A stretch of 64,000 nt of DNA from DATBQN01 sp963755825 (GCA_963755825.1 CAVWLA010000001.1:496001-560000), one strand, 5' to 3'; positions 20,913 through 29,810 are shown, counted from the first letter of the stretch. Notes: a model not told the origin generated them from the sequence alone. Translations and numbers: made by a program.

Positions 20913-21698
20913 TTGACCCGCATCCTGGTCACCAACGACGACGGCGTCTTCTCCGAGGGGATCAAGCTCCTCGCCACGGCGCTCGGCGAGATCGCCGAGG
21001 TGGTGGTGGTGGCCCCCGACCGCGAGCAGAGCGCCTCGGGGCACGCGCTGACGCTGTCGCGGCCGCTGCGCATGCAGAAGATCGCCGAGGATTGGTACTC
21101 GGTCGACGGCACGCCGACCGACTGCGTCAACCTGGCGGTGCTCTCGCTGCTCAAGGAGCGGCCGCCCGACTTCGTCGTCTCGGGGATCAACTTCGGCCTC
21201 AACCTGGGCGACGACGTGACCTATTCGGGCACCGTCTCGGCGACCTTCGAGGGGTCGCTCCTCGGCATCCCGTCGGTCGCCTTCAGCCAGGAGGTGGGGG
21301 AGGGGTTCTCCTTCGCGCCGGCGGCGCGCTTCGCCCGCCAGCTGCTCGAGATCCTCATCGCCGGCGACTACCCGCGCGACCTGATGCTCAACGTCAACGT
21401 GCCGGCGGGGCCGATCGGCGGCCTCGCCTTCACCCGCCTCGGCCGCCGCGTCTACAAGCAGTCGGTGACCGAGAAGCTCGACCCGCGCGGCCGCAAGTAC
21501 TACTGGATCGCCGGCGCGCCGCAGTGGGAGCGGGCGAGCGGCACCGACTACGAGGCGGTCACCTCGGGCTCGATCTCGATCACGCCGCTGCATCTCGACC
21601 TCACCTACTATCCGGGGCTCGAGTCCTTCGCGCCGCTCAAGGAGAAGCTCGTGCGCCTCGACTTCGCGGGCGGCGATGCCCGACCCGCCGCGGAATGA
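20913..21698 (+). CDS. surE: 5'/3'-nucleotidase SurE
   Basis: This metal-dependent (exo)nucleotidase/polyphosphatase of stationary-phase stress survival dephosphorylates nucleoside monophosphates. The 261-residue product begins with the signature RILVTNDDGVFSEGI (metal-binding Asp-Asp), followed by VVAPDREQSASGHALTL, GTPTDCVNLA and VVSGINFGLNLGDDVTYSGTVSATFEG. All metal ligands are present. The start is TTG at 20913; a nearby ATG at 20905 is out of frame and closes at once. The next gene, pcm, overlaps its stop as ATGA; surE-pcm is a widely conserved pair. Confidence 0.95.
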   Translation: MTRILVTNDDGVFSEGIKLLATALGEIAEVVVVAPDREQSASGHALTLSRPLRMQKIAEDWYSVDGTPTDCVNLAVLSLLKERPPDFVVSGINFGLNLGDDVTYSGTVSATFEGSLLGIPSVAFSQEVGEGFSFAPAARFARQLLEILIAGDYPRDLMLNVNVPAGPIGGLAFTRLGRRVYKQSVTEKLDPRGRKYYWIAGAPQWERASGTDYEAVTSGSISITPLHLDLTYYPGLESFAPLKEKLVRLDFAGGDARPAAE

Positions 21699-22342
21699 GC
21701 GACTTCGCGGTTCAGCGCGAGCGCATGGTGAAGCTGGTCGCTTCGCGCGGCGTGCGCGACGAGCGGGTGCTGGCGGCGATGCGCAAGGTCCCCCGGCACC
21801 TCTTCATCAAGGAACATCTGCGCACCCGCGCCTACGGCGACCACGCGCTGCCGATCGCCGGCGCGCAGACCATCTCGCAGCCGTACGTGGTGGCGCGGAT
21901 GAGCGAGCTGCTCGAGGTCGGGCCGACCTGCTCGGTGCTCGAGATCGGCACCGGCACCGGCTACCAGACGGCGATCCTCGGCCTCCTGGCGCGCCGCGTC
22001 TACAGCCTCGAGCGCGTCGCCGAGCTGGCGCAGGCGGCGATCCCGCGCATCCGTGAGATGGGGCTCGACAACGTCAAGATCCAGGTCTTCGACGGCACCG
22101 TGGGGTGGAGCGAGGTCGCCCCCTTCGACCGCATCCTGGTGACCGCCGGGGCGCCGAAGGTGCCCGAGCCGCTGCTCGACCAGCTCGCCCCCGGCGGCAC
22201 GCTCCTCATCCCGGAGGGGACGCGGAGCGCGCAGCGCCTGGTGCTCTATCGGAAGTCGGCGCGCGGCGAGCTGCGGCGCCGCGAGGGCGAGGAGGTGGCC
22301 TTCGTGCCGCTCCTCGGCCGCCACGGCTGGAAGCCGGAATAG
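21695..22342 (+). CDS. pcm: Protein-L-isoaspartate O-methyltransferase
   Basis: This SAM-dependent enzyme starts repair of isoaspartyl residues in aged proteins. The 215-residue product has the family opening helix (RERMVKLVASRGVRDERVLAAMRKVPRHLF), the substrate segment DHALPIAGAQTISQPYVVARM, SAM motif I VLEIGTGTGYQTAIL, and the motif-II region DRILVTAGAPKVPEPLLDQLAPGG. The ATG at 21695 overlaps the surE stop (ATGA). The methylated product of repair and the MTA enzyme link this group to SAM metabolism. The acylphosphatase gene follows after four bases. Confidence 0.95.
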   Translation: MSDFAVQRERMVKLVASRGVRDERVLAAMRKVPRHLFIKEHLRTRAYGDHALPIAGAQTISQPYVVARMSELLEVGPTCSVLEIGTGTGYQTAILGLLARRVYSLERVAELAQAAIPRIREMGLDNVKIQVFDGTVGWSEVAPFDRILVTAGAPKVPEPLLDQLAPGGTLLIPEGTRSAQRLVLYRKSARGELRRREGEEVAFVPLLGRHGWKPE

Positions 22343-22346
22343 GCGG

Positions 22347-22637
22347 ATGGCGGAGAGTGCCGAGCGCCGTGCCGTCCGCTGGCTGCTCGCCGGCCGCGTG
22401 CAGGGGGTGGGGTTCCGCTATTTCACGCGGCGGGCGGCGCGCGAGCTCGGGGTGACCGGCCGGGTGCGCAACCTGCCGAGCGGCGAGGTCGAGGTGGAGG
22501 CCGCCGGCGACCTCCGCTCGCTCGCCCTCCTCCGCGAGCGCCTGCGTCAGGGGCCGCCGGGTGCGCACGTCACCGATCTCGCCGAGGAGGAGCTGGCGGC
22601 GGCTCCGGCGGGCGACAAATTCGAGATCGACAGCTAG
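22347..22637 (+). CDS. acyP: Acylphosphatase
   Basis: This small hydrolase splits carboxyl-phosphate bonds in acyl phosphates. The 96 residues carry the active-site loop AGRVQGVGFRYFTRR, with the phosphate-binding arginine in GFRYF. The catalytic asparagine is in GVTGRVRNLPSGEVEVEA. It lies four bases after pcm and 13 bases before apt and is presumably translated from the same message. No ribosome site stands out because the start overlaps the pcm 3' end. Confidence 0.93.
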   Translation: MAESAERRAVRWLLAGRVQGVGFRYFTRRAARELGVTGRVRNLPSGEVEVEAAGDLRSLALLRERLRQGPPGAHVTDLAEEELAAAPAGDKFEIDS

Positions 22638-22650
22638 ATAGGAGATCGAG

Positions 22651-23181
22651 ATGGACAAGAACGAGAAAGAGGCGCTCAAGGCGCACATCCGCGAGGTTCC
22701 CGACTTTCCCAAGCCGGGAATCCTCTTCTACGACATTACCACCCTCTTGAAGGACCCGCTGGCGCTGCGCCAGGCGGTCGACCGCTTCGTCTGGATGTTC
22801 TCCGGCCGGCAGATCGACAAGGTGGTGGGGATCGAGTCGCGCGGCTTCATGTTCGGGCCGATCGTCGCCTACAACCTGAACGCCGGCTTCGTGCCGGTGA
22901 GGAAGCCCGGCAAGCTCCCCGCCGGGAAGATCCGCCAGAGCTACGACCTCGAGTACGGCACCGACACCGTCGAGATGCACGAGGACGCCATCGGGCGGGG
23001 CGAGCGCGTGCTCATCATCGACGACCTCATCGCCACCGGCGGCACGGCGCTGGCGACGGCGCGCCTCGTCGAGTCGGTGGGCGGCGAGGTCGCCGGCCTC
23101 GGCTTCGTCATCGAGCTCACCTTCCTTCCCGGCCGCGAGAAGCTCCGGTCCTACGACGTGCAGTCGCTGATCCGCTACTGA
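22651..23181 (+). CDS. apt: Adenine phosphoribosyltransferase
   Basis: It converts adenine and PRPP to AMP, recycling the adenine released by MTA phosphorylase upstream. The 176 residues show the family start IREVPDFPKPGILFYDITTLLKD, the KVVGIESRGFMFGPIVA block, the flexible loop FVPVRKPGKLPAGKIRQSYDLEYG, and the PRPP-binding signature VLIIDDLIATGGTALA. AGGAGATCGAG precedes the ATG. An 8-bp GC stem follows 10 bases after the stop. Confidence 0.95.
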   Translation: MDKNEKEALKAHIREVPDFPKPGILFYDITTLLKDPLALRQAVDRFVWMFSGRQIDKVVGIESRGFMFGPIVAYNLNAGFVPVRKPGKLPAGKIRQSYDLEYGTDTVEMHEDAIGRGERVLIIDDLIATGGTALATARLVESVGGEVAGLGFVIELTFLPGREKLRSYDVQSLIRY

Positions 23182-23191
23182 CCGGAGCCTG

Positions 23192-23213
23192 CCGCCCGCC
23201 CGGACGCGGGCGG
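23192..23213 (+). terminator. GC-rich stem-loop after apt
   Basis: CCGCCCGC (23192-23199) and GCGGGCGG (23206-23213) pair perfectly around a six-base loop. It follows the apt stop by 10 bases and directly abuts the tRNA -10 box. It lacks a long T-tract (TATACTC follows), so termination strength is uncertain and the stem may partly overlap the tRNA promoter. Confidence 0.45.
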
Positions 23214-23219
23214 TATACT
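23214..23219 (+). promoter_or_regulatory. Candidate -10 element (TATACT) for tRNA-Arg
   Basis: TATACT ends 10 bases before the mature 5' end of the tRNA, the spacing expected for a tRNA promoter. The -35 position falls in the GC stem and has no consensus match. Confidence 0.5.
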
Positions 23220-23229
23220 CGCAGGCCGT

Positions 23230-23306
23230 GCGGCCGTAGCTCAGGTGGAAAGAGCAGGAGTTTCCTAAACTCTTGGTCGGGGGTTCGAGTCCTCCCGGCC
23301 GCACCA
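23230..23306 (+). tRNA. tRNA-Arg, anticodon CCT
   Basis: A full cloverleaf can be drawn: acceptor GCGGCCG pairs with CGGCCGC, D-arm GCTC/GAGC, anticodon arm GGAGT-TTCCTAA-ACTCT with anticodon CCT (23264-23266), variable TGGTC, T-arm GGGGG-TTCGAGT-CCTCC with one G-T pair, discriminator A and an encoded CCA. Length is 77 nt with CCA. It reads AGG codons. Confidence 0.96.
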
Positions 23307-23367
23307 CGCCGAAATCTCTCACCATGCAGGGCGGAGAACTGGGTCCCCCTGCGCGGCTCGCCGAGCG

Positions 23368-24090
23368 TCACTTCGGGAAGGAATCGACGTCGATGAAGGT
23401 CAGGCTCTTCCCCGCCGGGTTGACATAGAGCTTGGGCGCGCACGCCGGGCATTGCGTGTCGCTCACGGAGAGGGTGAACGGCTGGTCGGTCATCGCCGCC
23501 GCGAAGAGCCAGAAGTGACCGTTGACGGCGCTCCCGTCGAGGAGCTTGACGGTGACCTCGGCGTTCTCGCTGTCGAAGAACCAGAAGTAGCCGGAGAGGT
23601 CGGAGAGCTGTAGGGCAGGTGAGAAGAGCCCGCCGCCAGGCGACGACGGGTTGTCGCGTCCGAGCAACACCTCGAACCGGCCGCCGTCCAGGGAGAGCTT
23701 GTTCGGAGGCACCAAGACCGCGAAGCTCTTCGAGAGGGTGCCGAGGTCGTTCTCGACAACGACCTTGTAGGTGCCGGACGGCAGGACGCCCAGGTCGACG
23801 TCGGCCGAGAAGAGGCCCTCCGGCGGGCGCGGGCTCAAGGGCCCGACGGTGGAGCTCAGAGTGAAGGTGTTGCCCGAGCGGTCGAAGCGGACGGTGCTCT
23901 GTAGATCGGAGACGAGGCCGAAGCTCACGAGGTGGAGCTTGACGTGGTCGACGCTCGTCGGAAGCGACGGCGAGATCACGATGTCGGCGCTCGAGGCGAG
24001 GGACTGGAGGAGCGGGCTCTGCCCTGCCGCGGCGAGCGGCGCGGCGCAGAGGAGGGCGAGCGCGAGACGGATGGAGCGCTGAGCAGCCAT
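23368..24090 (-). CDS. Secreted protein with a C-terminal FWFFD...VNGHFW domain
   Basis: The function is unknown. The ATG at 24090 follows AGGAGGG. The 240-residue precursor has a clear signal peptide (SIRLALALLCAAPLAAAG, cleavage near residue 23). A beta-rich part of about 30-130 follows, with a layout like an immunoglobulin-like carbohydrate- or protein-binding domain (PSGTYKVVVENDLG). The C-terminal domain (about 140-240) contains FEVLLGRDN, YFWFFDSENAEVTVKLLDG and VNGHFWLFAAAMTDQPFTLSVSDT. I know this last pattern from many secreted proteins of Acidobacteriota, usually fused to other domains, where its role is undefined. A CPAC pair near the end could form a disulfide. A TATACT box is upstream. 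Confidence 0.8.
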   Translation of the reverse strand: MAAQRSIRLALALLCAAPLAAAGQSPLLQSLASSADIVISPSLPTSVDHVKLHLVSFGLVSDLQSTVRFDRSGNTFTLSSTVGPLSPRPPEGLFSADVDLGVLPSGTYKVVVENDLGTLSKSFAVLVPPNKLSLDGGRFEVLLGRDNPSSPGGGLFSPALQLSDLSGYFWFFDSENAEVTVKLLDGSAVNGHFWLFAAAMTDQPFTLSVSDTQCPACAPKLYVNPAGKSLTFIDVDSFPK

Positions 24091-24165
24091 CTTCAGATCC
24101 CTCCTGTTGAGGTCGGAAACCGGGCTGAGCGGCTCTTGAGCCAGAGCTTTTGCGATCGTGCGCCG

Positions 24166-24171
24166 AGTATA
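24166..24171 (-). promoter_or_regulatory. Candidate -10 element (TATACT) for the FWFFD-domain gene
   Basis: Read on the minus strand, TATACT lies about 75 bases upstream of the start codon at 24090. The rest of the 337-base gap 24091-24427 holds one strong hairpin (24276-24298) and otherwise nothing I can identify. Confidence 0.4.
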
Positions 24172-24275
24172 CGCTCGCCGCACCGGATTGCGCGCCGCCG
24201 GTGTTCCCGCGCGGCTCGGCGTCCCCCGCCGGCTCGCCGTCGGGGATCGCGCCCGCGGTGAGCGGGAAACAAGAC

Positions 24276-24298
24276 GGCGCCGGATGGCTGCCGGCGCC
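24276..24298 (-). terminator. Candidate intrinsic terminator of the RND efflux operon
   Basis: GGCGCCGG and CCGGCGCC form a perfect 8-bp stem with a seven-base loop. On the minus strand it is followed by GTCTTGTTTCCC, a moderate T-rich run, about 130 bases after the RND pump stop codon. Confidence 0.5.
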
Positions 24299-24427
24299 GG
24301 AGCGGAGCTTTGTGGGGCAACACTTCGGGGCGCGGGGGTACTTCGCATCGACGGTGGGCCGTGATGAGTCGGTGATCTGAGATGGGCGCGGAGAGGAAGA
24401 TCGGGGCTCTCCTTCGAAGGGAGCGGT

Positions 24428-27400
24428 TCATGCTCTCTCCGATGGAGCCGCGGTGGGCCGGCGCAGGGCCACGTAGGCCGAGGGCACCGCGAAGAGGGTC
24501 ACCAGGGTCGAGAGGCCGAGGCCGCCGATGACGGCGAGGGCCAGGGGTTTCTGGAGCTCGGCGCCGGCTCCGAGACCGAGGGCGAGAGGGAGGAGGCCGA
24601 AGAGGGTGCAGAGGGTGGTCATGAGGATCGGCCGCAGCCGCACCCGCGCCGCGTGGGCGACGGCGTCAACGAAGGGCTGGCCTTCGGCGTGCAGCCGGTG
24701 GGCGTAGTCGAGCATCACGATGCCGTTCTTCACCACCAGGCCGACGAGTAGGATCAGCCCCATCGAGGAGGAGACGTCGAGCTCCGAGCTGGCGAGGCGG
24801 AGGAGGAGGAAGGAGCCGCCGAAGGAGAGCGGCGCCGCGAGGAGGAGGATGAGCGCCGGGACCACGGCGCGGAATTCGACCACCAGCACGAGGAGCACCA
24901 ATGTCGCGGCGGTGGCGAAGACCAGCATCAGCTCGCGGAAGGCTTGGCGCTGAGATTGGTACTGGCCGCCGACCTCGGTGGTGTATCCCACGGGCAGCTT
25001 GAGATGCGCGAGGCGGCTCTGGATCTCGGCCGCCGCGCTCCCCAGATCACGGTTCTCCAGCCGTCCGCTGACCAGGGCGACCTGCCTCAGGTTCTCGCGG
25101 GTTAGCTCACCGTCGCCCGTGACCATCACCGGCTGCGCCACCGAATCGAGCGGCAGATTGCGGCCGTCCGGAGTCTTCAGGGTGGTCCGCGCAAGGCGCG
25201 TGGGATCGAAGCGGTCGGCATCCGGGTAGCGCACTCGCACGGGGATGCTGCGGTCGCCCTGCCGCAGATCGGTCGCGACCTCTCCCGCCCACGCCGCAGC
25301 GAGCTGGCTCTGCACCTGCTCGACGGTGAGCCCGGCGCGGCCCGCCGCCTCCGGGTCGATCCGCCAAGTGAGCTCCGGCGAGCCCTGCTGGGGTCCCACC
25401 AGGTCCACCACTCCTTGCACTCCTTGCATCTCGTGCTGGACCCGGTCGGCGAGCTCGGCCAGGGTGCGGGTGTCGTCGCCGAAGATCTTCACCTCGATCG
25501 GCTCGGCGGCCCCTTCCAGGTCGCCGATCATGTCCTGCAGGAGCTGGACGAACTCGAAGTCGACGCCGGGCACGGCCTCGGCGATCCTCGGCCGCAGACC
25601 GGCGATCACCTCCTCGGCGCTGCGGTGGCGCGCGGACCGGGGCTGCAGACGAACCAGGATGTCGCCCTTGTTGGGCTGGGTGGCGAAGAGGCCGAGCTCG
25701 GCGCCGGTGCGGCGGGAGAAGGCGGCGACTTCCGGCGTCCGAGCGAGGATCGACTCGACCTGACGGACCTTCTTGTCCGTCTCGGCGAGCGCCGTGCCCG
25801 GCGGCGTCAGGTAGTCGACGACGAAGCCCCCTTCGTCCATCGGCGGTAGGAAGCCGCTCGGCATCCCCCGGTAGAGGAGATAGCCCGCCACGGCAAGCAC
25901 CAGGGCGGCGGCGACCGCCAGCCAGGGGCGGCGCACCGAGGCTTCGAGCGCCCGCGCGTATCCCCGCTCCCACCAGCCGTGCCGCTCCTCCCGCGCGTGC
26001 TCGCCGTGCCGGTAGGCGACGCGGGAGAGGAGGGGGATCAGGGTGAGGGAGAGGACGAGGGAGACGAGGACCGAGACCGAGAGGGTGAGCGAGAGGGCGC
26101 GGAAGAACTGCCCCACCACTCCGGAGAGGAATCCCAGGGGGGCGAGCACGACGACGGTTGTCAGGGTGGAGCCGACGACCGGGGCGATCAGCTCCTCGGT
26201 CGCCTCCTCGATCGCCTTCTCGCCGCGGCCGCCGCGCAACCGCCGATGGATGTTCTCGACCATCACCACCGCATCGTCGATCACCAGGCCGATGGCGACG
26301 GCGAGGCCGCCCATCGACATCAGGTTGATCGACTCGCCGAACAGCTTCATGAAGAGGAAGGTGGAGAGCACCGTGATGGGCAGGGTGATCGAGGCGATGA
26401 GCGTCACCCGCCAGTCGCGCAGGAAGAGCAGAAGCACGATGGCAGCGAGAAGGCCGCCGATCAGGATGGCGTCGCGGACGTTGGCGATGGCGGTCGAGAC
26501 GAACTCCGCCAGATCGTAGACCTTGGAGATCTGCAACCCCGAAGGGAGGTTGTGCGCGAGGTCGTTCAGGGTCTGCTCGATCCCCGCCTTGACCGCCAGG
26601 ATGCTCGCTCCGGGCTGCTGGGAGATGCTCACCACGGCGGCGTCGCGGCCGTTGCCGGTGACGAGGGCGGTGCGGTCCGGCGAGCCGGGGAAGACCTGCG
26701 CCACATCGGCGACGCGGAGGGTGGCGCCGTTGCGTACGGCGATCGGGGTGCGGGCGATCTCGCCGGCCGAGCTCCAGAACCCCGAGGCGAGCACCAGGTG
26801 CTCCAGGCCGCCACCGGCGTAGCGCCCGACCGGCGCCAGACGGTTCGCGGCGCGTAGCGCGGCGACCACATCCTCGACGCCCAAGTCGGCGGCGAGCAGG
26901 CGGTCGGGGTTCGCCACGACCTCGATCTCGCGCGTGTCGCTCGCCGAAACCTCGATGCGCCCCACCCCCGGCACGCGGGCGATCGCCGGCCGCATGACGA
27001 AGAAGGCGTAATCGTAGAGATCGGGGATGGGGAGGCCGCCGGCCAGGTTGAGGCTGAGCATGGGGAAGGCGGAGACGGTCAGCCGCTCGACGGTCAGCTC
27101 GGCGTCCGCCGGCAGCTCGCCGCGCACCTCAGCGACCCGGTTCTGGAGCTGCTGGAGCGCCCCGGCCATGTCGGTGGCGGGATCGAACTGGGCCGAGATC
27201 TCCGTCGCGCCGCGGAAGGTGCGCGAGCGCACGCGGCGGATGCCGGGGACCTCCATGGCGGCCTGCTCGAGCGGCCGGGTGACCGACGTCATCATGGAGC
27301 GGGCGGGGAGCGAGCCGCTGTGGGCGATGACGACGAGGCGGGCGAACTGGAGCGGCGGATAGATGTCGCTCGCGAGCGAGGGGAGGACGAGCGCGCCGGC

Positions 27401-27469
27401 ACCCGCCAAGAGCAGCGTGAGGAAGACGACCGCCCGCCCCTGGCGCTCGGCGAAGCCGGCGAAGCTCAT
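24428..27469 (-). CDS. RND family efflux pump (AcrB/HAE-like inner-membrane permease)
   Basis: This is the proton-driven inner-membrane pump of a tripartite exporter. The 1013-residue product has the RND layout: an N-terminal membrane helix (about 15-32), a periplasmic porter domain, six helices at about 330-540 and the mirrored second half. The conserved helix-4 motif is GLVIDDAVVMVENIHRRL; its Asp-Asp pair is the proton-relay type of drug-exporting (HAE-like) pumps, whereas metal pumps usually have a different motif. NGIVMLDYAHR begins the second-half equivalent. Substrate is not readable. The ATG at 27469 overlaps the adaptor stop (ATGA). It is on the same strand as the lipopeptide cluster and could export its product, but it lies 4 kb beyond it. 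Confidence 0.92.
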   Translation of the reverse strand: MSFAGFAERQGRAVVFLTLLLAGAGALVLPSLASDIYPPLQFARLVVIAHSGSLPARSMMTSVTRPLEQAAMEVPGIRRVRSRTFRGATEISAQFDPATDMAGALQQLQNRVAEVRGELPADAELTVERLTVSAFPMLSLNLAGGLPIPDLYDYAFFVMRPAIARVPGVGRIEVSASDTREIEVVANPDRLLAADLGVEDVVAALRAANRLAPVGRYAGGGLEHLVLASGFWSSAGEIARTPIAVRNGATLRVADVAQVFPGSPDRTALVTGNGRDAAVVSISQQPGASILAVKAGIEQTLNDLAHNLPSGLQISKVYDLAEFVSTAIANVRDAILIGGLLAAIVLLLFLRDWRVTLIASITLPITVLSTFLFMKLFGESINLMSMGGLAVAIGLVIDDAVVMVENIHRRLRGGRGEKAIEEATEELIAPVVGSTLTTVVVLAPLGFLSGVVGQFFRALSLTLSVSVLVSLVLSLTLIPLLSRVAYRHGEHAREERHGWWERGYARALEASVRRPWLAVAAALVLAVAGYLLYRGMPSGFLPPMDEGGFVVDYLTPPGTALAETDKKVRQVESILARTPEVAAFSRRTGAELGLFATQPNKGDILVRLQPRSARHRSAEEVIAGLRPRIAEAVPGVDFEFVQLLQDMIGDLEGAAEPIEVKIFGDDTRTLAELADRVQHEMQGVQGVVDLVGPQQGSPELTWRIDPEAAGRAGLTVEQVQSQLAAAWAGEVATDLRQGDRSIPVRVRYPDADRFDPTRLARTTLKTPDGRNLPLDSVAQPVMVTGDGELTRENLRQVALVSGRLENRDLGSAAAEIQSRLAHLKLPVGYTTEVGGQYQSQRQAFRELMLVFATAATLVLLVLVVEFRAVVPALILLLAAPLSFGGSFLLLRLASSELDVSSSMGLILLVGLVVKNGIVMLDYAHRLHAEGQPFVDAVAHAARVRLRPILMTTLCTLFGLLPLALGLGAGAELQKPLALAVIGGLGLSTLVTLFAVPSAYVALRRPTAAPSERA

Positions 27470-28581
27470 GGGGCCGGCTCCGCGGCCTGGCCGCCGGCGG
27501 CGGCCGTGAGCTCGGTGGTCTCCACGGCGGCGCCGTCCGGCAGCGCTGTCTGGCCGCGCACGATGACCGTCTCGCCGGGCCGGACGCCGGAGAGAATCTC
27601 GGCCTGCCCCTCCGCCGTGACCCCCACCCGCACCGCGCGGCGATGGGCTTTCTTCTGGCTATCCACAGAGTAGACGAAGCTCTGCGCGCCCTCCTGCACC
27701 AGGGCGTCGGCGGGGACGAGCACGGCGGCCGGGCGCTCCTGGCCATAGACGTCGACGTGCACCGCGAGGCCCGCGGGCCGCCGGGTGAGGCGATCGAAGG
27801 CGAGCCGCACCCGGGCGGTCCCGGTGGTCGCGTCGACCGCCGGCGGGAGGGCGATGACGTGTAACCGCTCGTCGGGGAAAGAGCCGCCGCGCACCCAGGC
27901 CGGGCTCATCGTCGCCACGCGTCCCAGCTCTTCCGCGGGCAGCGCGGCCTCGACCTGCAACCGGGCCGGGTCGATCAGGCGGACGAGCGGCTCGGGGCCG
28001 CCGGCATCGACCAGGTCGCCCACCTGGCGCGAGCGGCCGATGACGACGCCGTCGAACGGGGCGCGCACGACCTCGCGTCCGGCGAGGCGGCCGGCGGCCG
28101 CGGTGGCGCTCTGCGCCTCGGCGACCGTCGCCTCGGCCTGCGTCGCGTCGCGGCGGGCGTCCTCGACGTCCTTGCGAGCGGCGATGCCGCGGTCGAAGAG
28201 CCCGGAGAGGCGGGCGAGGGCCTGCCGCGCCGTCGTGAGCTGGGCCTCGGCGCGCGCCAGGTCCGAGCGCCGGGCGGCGGCGTCGGCATCGAGGCTGGGG
28301 ATCTCGAAGCGGACCAGGAGGTCGCCCCGGCGCACGCGGTCGCCGACGAAGCGCGGCATCTCCGCGATGCGGGCCTGCTGCGGTGGTACCACCAGGAGCT
28401 CCGCCCCCGCCGCCGGCTTCACCTCTCCGGTGCCCGAGGTCACCGAGCGGATCGGGCCAACGTGCGCCGTGGCGACGACGACGGGGACGGCTTCAGCGGT
28501 GCTCACGGCCTCCGGGGCGGCCTTGTGGCAGGCGACGACGAGGAGGACGGGGAGGAGGAGAAACCAGCGGAGAGATCTCAC
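27466..28581 (-). CDS. RND adaptor (membrane fusion) lipoprotein
   Basis: This periplasmic adaptor links the RND pump to the outer-membrane channel. The GTG at 28581 overlaps the TolC-like stop as GTGA and gives a 371-residue precursor. Its signal peptide (RSLRWFLLLPVLLVVAC) ends in a lipobox with cysteine at about residue 18, so it is probably lipid-anchored. A biotinyl-lipoyl-like half-motif is near 60-90 (VTSGTGEVKPAAGAELLV), then an alpha-helical hairpin with heptad pattern (about 110-185), the second lipoyl half (VVRAPFDGVVIGRSRQVGDLV), and beta-barrel and membrane-proximal domains. All parts of the HlyD/AcrA family are present. Confidence 0.92.
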   Translation of the reverse strand: MRSLRWFLLLPVLLVVACHKAAPEAVSTAEAVPVVVATAHVGPIRSVTSGTGEVKPAAGAELLVVPPQQARIAEMPRFVGDRVRRGDLLVRFEIPSLDADAAARRSDLARAEAQLTTARQALARLSGLFDRGIAARKDVEDARRDATQAEATVAEAQSATAAAGRLAGREVVRAPFDGVVIGRSRQVGDLVDAGGPEPLVRLIDPARLQVEAALPAEELGRVATMSPAWVRGGSFPDERLHVIALPPAVDATTGTARVRLAFDRLTRRPAGLAVHVDVYGQERPAAVLVPADALVQEGAQSFVYSVDSQKKAHRRAVRVGVTAEGQAEILSGVRPGETVIVRGQTALPDGAAVETTELTAAAGGQAAEPAP

Positions 28582-29792
28582 GGCAGCGGCGCTCCGATCG
28601 CTCGCTCGAGGTCGGCGAGCGCGTTCTGGTAGTCGAGCCCCGCCTGCACCGCCTGGAGGCGCAGGTCGTGCACGGACTGGAGGCTCTGGAGGAGCGCGAC
28701 GAGGCCGGTCTGGCCCGACCGGTAGGAGTCTTCCGCCAGGCGCTCCACCGCGGTTGCACGCGGGAGGATCTCGTCGCGATAGCGCAGATAGGCTCGCCTG
28801 AGAACCTCGGCATTGGCGGCGGCGGACCACACCTCGGCGCGCACCCGCGCCGCCGCGGCATCCCGCTCGGCTTCGAGACGCGCCAAGATCGCGGTTTCGA
28901 GCCGCGCCTGGGCGCCGCGGGTGAAGAGCGGCAACGGTACGACGAGCGAGGCGCGCCATCCCCAGAGAAAATCGGGCGGCGAATAGTGGGTGACTGTGGC
29001 GCCGGCAGTCCAGTCCGGCACCGCCTCGGCGCGCGCCAGCTCGACCTGTGCCCGCTGTTGGGCGAGCCCGCGGTCGAGCACGGCGAGCTCGCTGCTGGAG
29101 CGCAGGGCGAGGTCGACGGCGATCTGGGGAGGCATCGACCTCCCGGCGTCCAGGAGCTCGCTCACCACCAGCGGTTCGCCTGGCGGGCGGCGGAGCTGGG
29201 CGTTCAGGTCGGCGCGCGCGCCGGCGAGGAGGCCGCGGGCCTTGTCGGCCTCGCCCGCCGCCTGGACGGCAGGAACCTCGGCCTGGAGCAGATCGAAACG
29301 CGGCACGTCGCCGGCCTCGAACCGGGCGCGGGCGGTGTCGCGGGCGCTCTCGGCCAGGCGCTCGAGATCGGCCGTCTCGGCGGCGCGCCGCTGGGCGGCG
29401 GCGAGAGCAAAGTACGTCCGGCGGACCTGATTGCGGGTCTCGGCCTCGAGCCGCGCGATCTCCGCCTCGGTACCGCGGGCCTGCGCGTCGGCGAGCTCGA
29501 TCCGCCGCCGGCGCTTGCCGCCGCGCTCGATGGGCACCGAGAGCGCCGTGGCATCGCGCGGGTAGTCCCGGCTCTCCTCGATCGACAGCTCTGGGTTGGG
29601 CCGCTGGCGCGCCACGGCCTCGCGCGCCGTCGCCTCTGCCCGGCCCAGGCGCGCCGCCGCGAGCGCCGGGTTGGCCCCCAGGGCGGTGGCTATCGCCTCA
29701 TCGAGGGTGAGCGGTTGCGGAGCGGCGGCCTGAGCCTTTCCGGGTGGTGCGACCTGGAGGGCGAGGAAGGTTGCGAGGAGAAGCACGCGCAC
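28578..29792 (-). CDS. TolC-like outer-membrane efflux protein
   Basis: This is the outer-membrane channel of the tripartite efflux system and the first gene of the operon. The 404-residue precursor starts with GTG at 29792 after GGAGAG and has a signal peptide (VLLLATFLALQVAPPGKAQA). Two outer-membrane efflux repeats follow, each with long alternating helices; NPALAAARL and the family motif PNPELSIEE are near the N-terminus. The second repeat ends at LDYQNALADLERAIG. The length matches CusC/CzcC-like TolC proteins. Its promoter region (29793-29880) carries an inverted TCGTCA repeat. Confidence 0.92.
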   Translation of the reverse strand: MRVLLLATFLALQVAPPGKAQAAAPQPLTLDEAIATALGANPALAAARLGRAEATAREAVARQRPNPELSIEESRDYPRDATALSVPIERGGKRRRRIELADAQARGTEAEIARLEAETRNQVRRTYFALAAAQRRAAETADLERLAESARDTARARFEAGDVPRFDLLQAEVPAVQAAGEADKARGLLAGARADLNAQLRRPPGEPLVVSELLDAGRSMPPQIAVDLALRSSSELAVLDRGLAQQRAQVELARAEAVPDWTAGATVTHYSPPDFLWGWRASLVVPLPLFTRGAQARLETAILARLEAERDAAAARVRAEVWSAAANAEVLRRAYLRYRDEILPRATAVERLAEDSYRSGQTGLVALLQSLQSVHDLRLQAVQAGLDYQNALADLERAIGAPLP

Positions 29793-29810
29793 GGGCGACT
29801 CTCTCCAAAG

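Noticed and set aside
24428..29792. Heavy-metal (Cus/Czc) identity for the RND system
   Set aside because: The pump's helix-4 motif (GLVIDDAVVMVEN) fits drug/amphiphile exporters, and no metal-binding Met or His clusters are visible in the adaptor, so no cus or czc symbol is given.
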